A stretch of DNA of 32,495 bases from an uncultured Curvibacter sp. Its GTDB lineage: Bacteria; Pseudomonadota; Gammaproteobacteria; Burkholderiales; Burkholderiaceae_C. Every line of letters starts with the position of its first letter. Within the stretch, counting starts at the first letter, position 1. Location of the stretch: assembly GCA_903834975.1 (NCBI GenBank), contig CAILKX010000003.1, positions 1 through 32,495 of the forward strand, given 5' to 3'. Made by a program: the position numbers and the translations under genes. Under the pieces are notes generated by a model that made no database searches, was not told the origin of the DNA, and was given only the letters and a program-made list of their open reading frames with translations. This document shows positions 26,973 through 32,495 of this stretch, piece after piece.

Positions 26973-27155
26973 TCAGAGCACTTTGACCAGGTAACTGATC
27001 TTGTTAATCATGCCGCGCACTTCAGGAGAATCCTTTAGTTCGCTCACGCTGTTGAGTTTGCGCAAACCCAGGCCACGCACAGTCGCGCGGTGCGACTCTT
27101 TGGTACCGATGGGGCTGCGAACCAGTTGAACCTTAACGGTTGCTTGTGTCGTCAT
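26973..27155 (-). CDS. rpmD: 50S ribosomal protein L30
   Basis: This 60-residue L30 has the family core [20 protein letters not shown] followed by [20 protein letters not shown] and ends ISYLVKVL. It is a small single-domain protein of the large subunit. It lies between rpsE (14 bp upstream) and rplO (22 bp downstream). Confidence 0.97.
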   Translation of the reverse strand: MTTQATVKVQLVRSPIGTKESHRATVRGLGLRKLNSVSELKDSPEVRGMINKISYLVKVL

Positions 27156-27169
27156 ATCGGGCTCCGTGC

Positions 27170-27688
27170 TTAGGAGAACAACTCTTCAACCGACTTGCCG
27201 CGCTTGGAAGCGATGTTGGCAGGGGTGGTCGAGTTCTTCAGTGCGTCAAAAGTGGCGCGAACCATGTTGTAGGGGTTGGACGAACCATGGCTCTTGGCCA
27301 CGATATCGGTGATGCCCATCACTTCGAAAACAGCGCGCATGGGACCGCCCGCGATGATGCCAGTCCCTTTGGGGGCGGGTGCCATCATCACAACGGCAGC
27401 GCCGTGGTGGCCGGTCACGTTGTGGTGGATGGTGCCGTTCTTCAAAGACACATTGGTCATGTTGCGACGGGCTTCTTCCATTGCTTTTTGCACGGCAGCA
27501 GGCACTTCTTTTGATTTGCCTTTGCCCATGCCAACGCGACCATCGCCATCGCCGACCACGGTCAAGGCCGCGAAACCGAGGATACGGCCGCCCTTAACCA
27601 CTTTGGTCACGCGGTTCACGGCGATCATCTTTTCGCGCATGCCGTCGTCACGACCTTCGTCTTTTACTTGGGGTGAAAATTTAGCCAT
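27170..27688 (-). CDS. rpsE: 30S ribosomal protein S5
   Basis: This 172-residue S5 contributes to mRNA entry and decoding accuracy. The N-terminal double-stranded-RNA-binding-type domain is [20 protein letters not shown] with [19 protein letters not shown] following, and the C-terminal S5 domain contains [20 protein letters not shown]. The start is ATG 27688 ([12 protein letters not shown]). The frame extends five codons up to a TTG (27703), but that lacks homology and would leave little ribosome-binding sequence. Confidence 0.97.
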   Translation of the reverse strand: MAKFSPQVKDEGRDDGMREKMIAVNRVTKVVKGGRILGFAALTVVGDGDGRVGMGKGKSKEVPAAVQKAMEEARRNMTNVSLKNGTIHHNVTGHHGAAVVMMAPAPKGTGIIAGGPMRAVFEVMGITDIVAKSHGSSNPYNMVRATFDALKNSTTPANIASKRGKSVEELFS

Positions 27689-27718
27689 TTTTGGTGTTCC
27701 CAATCAATCTGTGGTCGC

Positions 27719-28084
27719 TTAGAACTGCAAGCCAGCTTCGCGGGCAGCGTCGGCCAAAGCCTTGACGCGACCGTGGTAAGCGAAACCAGCGCGGTCGAAA
27801 GCCACTTTGTCAACGCCAGCGGCCTTCGCTTTTTCAGCGATGCGCTTGCCAATGACTTGAGCAGCGGTGGTGTTGCCGCCCTTGCCCGATGCACCCAAGG
27901 TGGAACGGATTTCGGGTTCGGCGGTGGACGCACTGGCCAGCACCTTGGTGCCACAGCCAGAGATCACTTGAGCGTAAATGTGCAAGTTGGTACGGTTTAC
28001 CGACAGACGCGCGACGCCTTGATTGGCAATGCGGATGCGCGTTTGACGGGCACGACGCAGACGTTGTTCTTTTTTGGTCAACAT
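27719..28084 (-). CDS. rplR: 50S ribosomal protein L18
   Basis: This 121-residue L18 binds 5S rRNA together with L5. It has a basic N-terminus ([19 protein letters not shown]), the core [15 protein letters not shown] and the end [16 protein letters not shown], all typical. It lies between rplF and rpsE with short gaps. Confidence 0.98.
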   Translation of the reverse strand: MLTKKEQRLRRARQTRIRIANQGVARLSVNRTNLHIYAQVISGCGTKVLASASTAEPEIRSTLGASGKGGNTTAAQVIGKRIAEKAKAAGVDKVAFDRAGFAYHGRVKALADAAREAGLQF

Positions 28085-28095
28085 GCTGCAGCTCC

Positions 28096-28629
28096 TTACT
28101 TCTTCTTAGTCTCTTTGATCGTGATCTTCTCATCCGCATAACGGATGCCCTTGCCCTTGTAAGGCTCAGGAGGACGAACAGCACGGATCTCAGCGGCGAT
28201 TTGACCAACGCGCTGACGGTCAGCGCCCTTGATCACGATTTCAGTTGGCGCCGGCGTGGCCACCGTAATGCCGGCAGGCATGTCGATGTTCACGGGGTGC
28301 GAATAACCGACAGCCAGGTTGAGCTTGGCACCTTGAGCGGCGGCTTTGTAGCCCACGCCAATCAGGGTCAACTTCTTTTCGAAGCCCTTGCTCACACCGA
28401 CCACCATGTTGTTCACCAGCTGACGCATGGTGCCGGACATGGCATTGGCTTCGCGAGATTCGTTCGCAGGAACGAAGGTCAACTTGCCATTGTCGTTAAC
28501 CACAGTCACCAAAGCGTTTTGCGCTTGGCTCAGGGTGCCACCAGTGCCTTTGACACTGATTTTTTCTGCTTGAAGCGTCACTTCCACACCTTGTGGAATG
28601 ACAACAGGGGATTTTGCTACGCGGGACAT
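28096..28629 (-). CDS. rplF: 50S ribosomal protein L6
   Basis: This 177-residue L6 has two tandem copies of the L6 fold. It starts [20 protein letters not shown], contains [20 protein letters not shown], and ends with the signature [20 protein letters not shown] before a Lys-rich tail. It lies near the factor-binding site of the large subunit. It sits 24 bp after rpsH. Confidence 0.98.
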   Translation of the reverse strand: MSRVAKSPVVIPQGVEVTLQAEKISVKGTGGTLSQAQNALVTVVNDNGKLTFVPANESREANAMSGTMRQLVNNMVVGVSKGFEKKLTLIGVGYKAAAQGAKLNLAVGYSHPVNIDMPAGITVATPAPTEIVIKGADRQRVGQIAAEIRAVRPPEPYKGKGIRYADEKITIKETKKK

Positions 28630-28653
28630 TTCAGTTATTCCTCCATGCCTCGT

Positions 28654-29049
28654 TTAAGCCACATAGCAGAGCACTTCGCCACCGATACCGGTAGCACGTG
28701 CTTTGCGATCGGTCATCACGCCTTGGGGCGTTGTGACGATGGCCACACCCAAGCCGTTCATGACTTGGGGAATGGCGTCGCGGCCTTTGTACACACGCAG
28801 ACCAGGGCGGCTGACGCGCTCGATGCGCTCAATCACAGGGCGGCCTGCGTAGTACTTCAATGAAATTTCAAGTTCGGATTTGCCATCCACGCTCTTCACT
28901 TGGAAGCCGTCGATATAACCTTCATCCTTCAACACTTGGGCAATCGCCACCTTCACTTTGGACGAAGGGGCCGACACAGTGGCTTTGGCCACCATTTGCG
29001 CGTTGCGGATGCGGGTCAGCAAGTCAGCAATGGGATCACTCATGCTCAT
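28654..29049 (-). CDS. rpsH: 30S ribosomal protein S8
   Basis: This 131-residue S8 is a central-domain 16S rRNA-binding protein and the known translational repressor of the spc operon in enterobacteria. It shows [19 protein letters not shown] and the C-terminal [16 protein letters not shown] 29049 is preceded by AAGGAG at good spacing; a second ATG two codons later (29043) is less well placed. Confidence 0.97.
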   Translation of the reverse strand: MSMSDPIADLLTRIRNAQMVAKATVSAPSSKVKVAIAQVLKDEGYIDGFQVKSVDGKSELEISLKYYAGRPVIERIERVSRPGLRVYKGRDAIPQVMNGLGVAIVTTPQGVMTDRKARATGIGGEVLCYVA

Positions 29050-29064
29050 AATTGTTCTCCTTGC

Positions 29065-29370
29065 TTACCAGCTGGCCTTGGTGATACCGGGGATATCACC
29101 AGCGAATGCCAATTCACGGATCTTGGCGCGGCCCAGACCGAATTGACGGAAAGTGCCACGGGGGCGACCGGTGATTTCGCAACGGTTACGCAGACGTGTG
29201 GGGTTGGCGTTGCGAGGAATCTTTTGCAGCGCCAATCGGGCTGCATCACGCTCTTCTTCGCTGCGCTTCACATCAGATGCGATGGCCTTCAGTTCAGCGT
29301 GTTTTTTCGCGAACTTTGCCACCAACTTTTCACGCTTGAGCTCACGCTCGATCAAAGCTACTTTAGCCAC
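29065..29370 (-). CDS. rpsN: 30S ribosomal protein S14 (zinc-independent type)
   Basis: This is a 101-residue S14 of the long form without the CxxC zinc ribbon. It shows [20 protein letters not shown], then LPRNANP-type sequence ([20 protein letters not shown]) and ends IPGITKASW. The start is GTG 29370, where homology begins and a GAGGTGG Shine-Dalgarno-like stretch precedes it. The open frame upstream to 29424 overlaps rplE and is not homologous to S14. Confidence 0.96.
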   Translation of the reverse strand: MAKVALIERELKREKLVAKFAKKHAELKAIASDVKRSEEERDAARLALQKIPRNANPTRLRNRCEITGRPRGTFRQFGLGRAKIRELAFAGDIPGITKASW

Positions 29371-29378
29371 AAGCCACC

Positions 29379-29918
29379 TCAGTTCTTGAATGGGAAACGG
29401 AAGCCTGCGAGCAGTGCTTTGCACTCTTCGTCGGTCTTAGCCGTTGTGGTGATGCTGATATTGAGACCACGCAAGGCGTCGACCTTGTCGTATTCAATTT
29501 CAGGGAAAATGATTTGTTCTTTGACGCCGATGTTGTAGTTGCCGCGGCCATCAAAAGCACGGCCGGAAATACCACGGAAGTCGCGCACACGGGGCAAAGC
29601 CACGGTAACGAAACGGTCTAAGAATTCATACATCTGAACGCCACGCAAAGTCACCATGCAGCCGATGGCTTGACCTTCGCGGATTTTGAAACCCGCAATG
29701 GCTTTCTTGGCCTTGGTCACGACGGGCTTTTGGCCGGCGATTTTGGTCAAGTCGGACACGGCGTTGTCCATGACTTTCTTGTCGGACACCGCTTCACTGA
29801 CACCCATGTTCAGGGTGATTTTGGTCAAACGAGGCACTTGCATGGGCGACGTGTAACCGAACTTGGCGGTCAACTCGGGCGCGACTTTCTCGCGGTAATG
29901 TTGTTGCAAACGTGCCAT
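29379..29918 (-). CDS. rplE: 50S ribosomal protein L5
   Basis: This 179-residue L5 binds 5S rRNA and contacts S13 in the intersubunit bridge. It shows [20 protein letters not shown], the conserved [17 protein letters not shown] and [21 protein letters not shown] place the start at ATG 29918, which gives the usual N-terminus. An ATG two codons earlier (29924) overlaps the rplX stop as ATGA, and initiation there with translational coupling is possible. Confidence 0.97.
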   Translation of the reverse strand: MARLQQHYREKVAPELTAKFGYTSPMQVPRLTKITLNMGVSEAVSDKKVMDNAVSDLTKIAGQKPVVTKAKKAIAGFKIREGQAIGCMVTLRGVQMYEFLDRFVTVALPRVRDFRGISGRAFDGRGNYNIGVKEQIIFPEIEYDKVDALRGLNISITTTAKTDEECKALLAGFRFPFKN

Positions 29919-29920
29919 GG

Positions 29921-30241
29921 TCATGCCGCCTTGATTTCTTCGCCGCTGGACTTGTAAACGCGAACGCGCTTGCCATCGGCCAATTGTTTGATGCCCACGC
30001 GATCGGCTTTGCCGGTGGCCGCGTTGAAAATCGCCACATTGGACTGGTGAATTGGCATGGTCTTTTCGATGATGCCGCCAGTGGTTCCCTTCATGGGGTT
30101 GGGCTTGGCATGCTTCTTCACGATGTTGATGCCTTCAACCACCACATGGGAGTCGTCTTTGCGCGAGGTCACTTGACCGCGCTTGCCCTTGTCGCGGCCT
30201 GCGAGCACGATGACTTGGTCACCCGTACGAATCTTGTTCAT
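29921..30241 (-). CDS. rplX: 50S ribosomal protein L24
   Basis: This 106-residue L24 is an assembly-initiator protein of the large subunit. The N-terminal KOW motif is visible in [20 protein letters not shown], followed by [20 protein letters not shown] and the basic end [13 protein letters not shown]. It is 10 bp after rplN, and its stop overlaps the upstream possible ATG of rplE. Confidence 0.98.
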   Translation of the reverse strand: MNKIRTGDQVIVLAGRDKGKRGQVTSRKDDSHVVVEGINIVKKHAKPNPMKGTTGGIIEKTMPIHQSNVAIFNAATGKADRVGIKQLADGKRVRVYKSSGEEIKAA

Positions 30242-30251
30242 GTCGGAGTCC

Positions 30252-30620
30252 TCAAAGAACTTCAGGGGCCAAGGACACGATCTTCATGAACTTTTCGGTA
30301 CGCAATTCACGCGTCACGGGTCCAAAGATGCGGGTGCCGATAGGCTCCAACTTGCTGTTCAGCAACACGGCTGCGTTGCCATCGAATTTGACGAGCGAGC
30401 CATCGCCACGGCGAATGCCCTTGGCAGTACGAACCACCACAGCGCTGTAAACCTCGCCTTTTTTGACGCGGCCACGTGGAGCGGCTTCTTTGATGCTCAC
30501 CTTAATGATGTCGCCGACACTGGCGTAACGACGCTTGGACCCGCCCAGCACCTTGATGCAAAGGACAGATTTGGCGCCCGTGTTGTCGGCAACCTCTAAC
30601 CGAGATTCTGTTTGGATCAT
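30252..30620 (-). CDS. rplN: 50S ribosomal protein L14
   Basis: This 122-residue L14 starts [20 protein letters not shown] at ATG 30620 and carries the signature [20 protein letters not shown] and the end [17 protein letters not shown]. The frame extends five codons further without homology. L14 bridges to 16S rRNA. It is the first gene of this transcription unit: rpsQ and rpmC, which precede rplN in enterobacteria, are absent, and the gene upstream is the divergent glpK. Confidence 0.98.
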   Translation of the reverse strand: MIQTESRLEVADNTGAKSVLCIKVLGGSKRRYASVGDIIKVSIKEAAPRGRVKKGEVYSAVVVRTAKGIRRGDGSLVKFDGNAAVLLNSKLEPIGTRIFGPVTRELRTEKFMKIVSLAPEVL

Positions 30621-30930
30621 GTCTATATTTCCCAACTTGCACCAAGCTTGGTTTGATTTCTCAAACTCGACTCAGTCAGTCTTGGGCCCGTCGTCCACAC
30701 CTTGAAACCATTCCAGGGCGCTTTCGTTGAGCAGATATTCAATTGATACATTCGCAAAGAATGCGTTTGTAAAAAGCGAAGCCCTAGATTCTCTCCCAGT
30801 TTTGGGGGCTCGTCAACACCCAATGCACAAAAAATTTCAGAAATTCTAAAAAATTTCATTACAAAGGCAAAAACACCCTCTAAAACCGAGTTCTTTCCCC
30901 CGCGGGCCAACCCCACTGGCTGCTATTAAC
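30621..30930. other. Divergent intergenic region rplN/glpK
   Basis: There is no convincing gene. It holds the rplN promoter (30788-30816), a leader of about 160 bases before rplN with a perfect 12-bp palindrome ACCAAGCTTGGT at 30641-30652, and AT-rich tracts at 30823-30870 that could act as an upstream promoter element. A TGCTATTAA extended -10-like sequence at 30921-30929 abuts the glpK start. Confidence 0.6.
30788..30816 (-). promoter_or_regulatory. Promoter of the rplN-led ribosomal protein operon
   Basis: On the minus strand TTGACG (30816-30811) and GAGAAT (30793-30788) are separated by exactly 17 bases, a good sigma70-type arrangement. AT-rich runs lie just upstream, as in strong ribosomal promoters. 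Transcription would begin near 30781, giving a leader of about 160 bases to rplN. Confidence 0.75.
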
Positions 30931-32495
30931 ATGTTGAACATGTCGAGCGTCCCATCTCCAATACCCCCTTCTCCAACACCCCCTTCACAACAGGAACGGA
31001 CGCCTTATTTACTGGCCCTTGACCAAGGCACCAGCAGTTCACGCAGCGTGTTGTTCAATCGCCAAGGCGAGGTGGTGGCCATGGCGCAACAGGAGCTGCC
31101 GGCTTTTTACCCCCAACCCGGCTGGGTCGAGCAAGACCCTTTACAAATATGGGCCACCCAACTTGCCACAGCCCGCTTGGTGCTCCACCAAGCGGGTATC
31201 AAGGCCCGTGACGTTGCGGCCATTGGCATCACCAACCAACGCGAAACCACTTTGTTGTGGCATCGCAAAACGGGGCAACCCCTGCACAACGCCTTGGTTT
31301 GGCAGGACCGCCGCACCGAGCCTTTGTGTCAAAGCCTCCGTGAGCAGGGCTTGGCAAAACCGGTCCACGACAAAACCGGCTTGCTCATTGACGCTTATTT
31401 CTCGGCCACCAAGATCCGCTGGCTGTTGGACCACGTGCCAGGGGCCCGAGATTTGGCGAATCGAGGCGAATTGGCCTTTGGCACCGTGGACAGCTGGTTG
31501 CTTTGGCAATTGACTGGCGGCAAAGTTCACGCGACCGACGTCAGCAACGCCTCGCGCACCCTGCTGTTTGATATTCACCGCAACCGCTGGGACCCCGAGC
31601 TGCTGGCGGCCTTTGACCTCCCTGCCAGCCTGCTGCCCGAGGTACGGCCGTCCAGCAGTCACTTTGGTCTGACGCAACCCGACTGGCTGGGCGAGGCCGT
31701 ACCCATTGGGGCTTTGGCAGGCGATCAACAAAGCGCGCTGTTTGGGCAAGGTTGTTTTCAAGCTGGCATGGCCAAAAATACCTATGGCACGGGTTGCTTC
31801 TTGCTGATGCACTCAGGCACTCAGGCACCCGCCTCCCGCAATGGCCTCCTCACCACCCGAGTCGTTCAGACGGCCCTTCAAAGCGCAGCTCTGGCAGAGA
31901 CTCCGCCTGAATTTGCCCTTGAAGGCAGCGTTTTCGTCGGCGGTGCGGTGGTGCAGTGGCTGCGCGACGGCCTGCGCGCCATCCAAAGCAGCGCGGAGGT
32001 TCAAGCCTTGGCCGAAAGCGTGCCCGATGCGGGCGGCGTGATCATGGTGCCCGCTTTCACCGGCCTGGGCGCGCCGTATTGGAACCCCGAAGCCCGGGGC
32101 ACCTTGACAGGACTCACCCGAGGCACGCATTTGGGCCACATTGCCCGCGCTGCCTTGGACAGCATTGCCTTACAAAGCACCGCGCTTTTGCAAGCCATGA
32201 ACCGCGACGTCAGTCAAATTACCAGCGAAGTGGGTGGCAAGAAAGGCGCCCACGAAGTCAGAGAACTCCGCGTCGACGGCGGCGCCTGCGCAAATGATTT
32301 ACTGATGCAAACGCAGGCCGACCTGCTCGGCATGCCGGTGGTGCGACCCGCCGTTATCGAAACCACGGCTTTGGGTGCGGCCAATTTGGCGGGTTTGACC
32401 GTTGGCTTTTACAGTGGGTTGGAGGAGCTGCAAACCCAACACCGGATTGACCGCTGCTTTGAGCCGCGCATCAGCCGCGACCAAGCCGAGGCCAC
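30931..32495 (+). CDS. glpK: Glycerol kinase, 3' end outside window
   Basis: The FGGY-family kinase converts glycerol and ATP to sn-glycerol 3-phosphate in the cytoplasm. ATG 30931 opens a frame that stays open to the window end; 521 codons are present and roughly 25 residues appear to be missing by comparison with E. coli GlpK. Family segments are intact: [42 protein letters not shown], catalytic Asp in [33 protein letters not shown] and VDGGACAND. The first about 25 residues are a Pro/Ser-rich extension absent from typical GlpK (which starts close to YLLALDQGT); ATG 30940 is an alternative start and neither has a clear Shine-Dalgarno. It is divergent from the ribosomal operon. Confidence 0.95.
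   Translation, partial: MLNMSSVPSPIPPSPTPPSQQERTPYLLALDQGTSSSRSVLFNRQGEVVAMAQQELPAFYPQPGWVEQDPLQIWATQLATARLVLHQAGIKARDVAAIGITNQRETTLLWHRKTGQPLHNALVWQDRRTEPLCQSLREQGLAKPVHDKTGLLIDAYFSATKIRWLLDHVPGARDLANRGELAFGTVDSWLLWQLTGGKVHATDVSNASRTLLFDIHRNRWDPELLAAFDLPASLLPEVRPSSSHFGLTQPDWLGEAVPIGALAGDQQSALFGQGCFQAGMAKNTYGTGCFLLMHSGTQAPASRNGLLTTRVVQTALQSAALAETPPEFALEGSVFVGGAVVQWLRDGLRAIQSSAEVQALAESVPDAGGVIMVPAFTGLGAPYWNPEARGTLTGLTRGTHLGHIARAALDSIALQSTALLQAMNRDVSQITSEVGGKKGAHEVRELRVDGGACANDLLMQTQADLLGMPVVRPAVIETTALGAANLAGLTVGFYSGLEELQTQHRIDRCFEPRISRDQAEA

Noticed and set aside
30623-30916. Minus-strand 97-residue open frame upstream of rplN
   Set aside because: It spans the rplN promoter and leader and shows no recognisable protein features.

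Overview
The window looks like a chromosomal segment of a betaproteobacterium, most likely Burkholderiales/Comamonadaceae. The evidence is the ribosomal protein sequences, an spc operon that starts at rplN beside a divergent glpK, and the proline-type and initiator tRNA sequences. An in-frame stop in the essential gene secY suggests a draft or metagenome-derived assembly, or a single base error.

Region 1 (1-20010, all minus strand) is one co-oriented two-partner-secretion (TPS) locus. In transcription order it holds a membrane histidine kinase (20010-18577), a FixJ/NarL-type response regulator (18492-17884), a TpsB outer-membrane transporter (17784-15997), an unrecognised 111-residue protein (15941-15606) and a giant secreted TpsA exoprotein. 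TpsA starts at 15535 and stays open to base 1, so at least 5,178 residues are present and the C-terminus lies outside the window. TpsA has a long signal peptide, a TPS secretion domain, a repetitive beta-helix-like region, a long array of MBG/YDG-type domains and a 33-residue Gly/Ser/Thr/Pro tandem repeat. Two near-matching 20-bp palindromes, one upstream of the regulator and one upstream of tpsB, are good candidates for the regulator's own operator. The kinase and regulator probably switch the adhesin and its secretion pore on and off.

Region 2 (20011-21775) is a small AT-richer accessory stretch. It has one orphan GHKL-type ATPase protein (21381-20314), inverted repeats, and a 5' half of a tRNA-Pro-like sequence next to an imperfect hairpin. 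It ends at the initiator tRNA gene and its terminator-like palindrome.

Region 3 (21776-30620, minus strand) is core translation machinery: an spc-type operon (rplN rplX rplE rpsN rpsH rplF rplR rpsE rpmD rplO secY rpmJ) running into an alpha-type operon (rpsM rpsK rpsD rpoA rplQ), then tRNA-fMet. A strong sigma70-like promoter lies about 170 bp upstream of rplN. secY carries an in-frame TGA at codon 193, and no infA lies between secY and rpmJ.

Region 4 (30931-end, plus strand) is a glycerol kinase gene cut by the window edge and transcribed divergently from the ribosomal operon.
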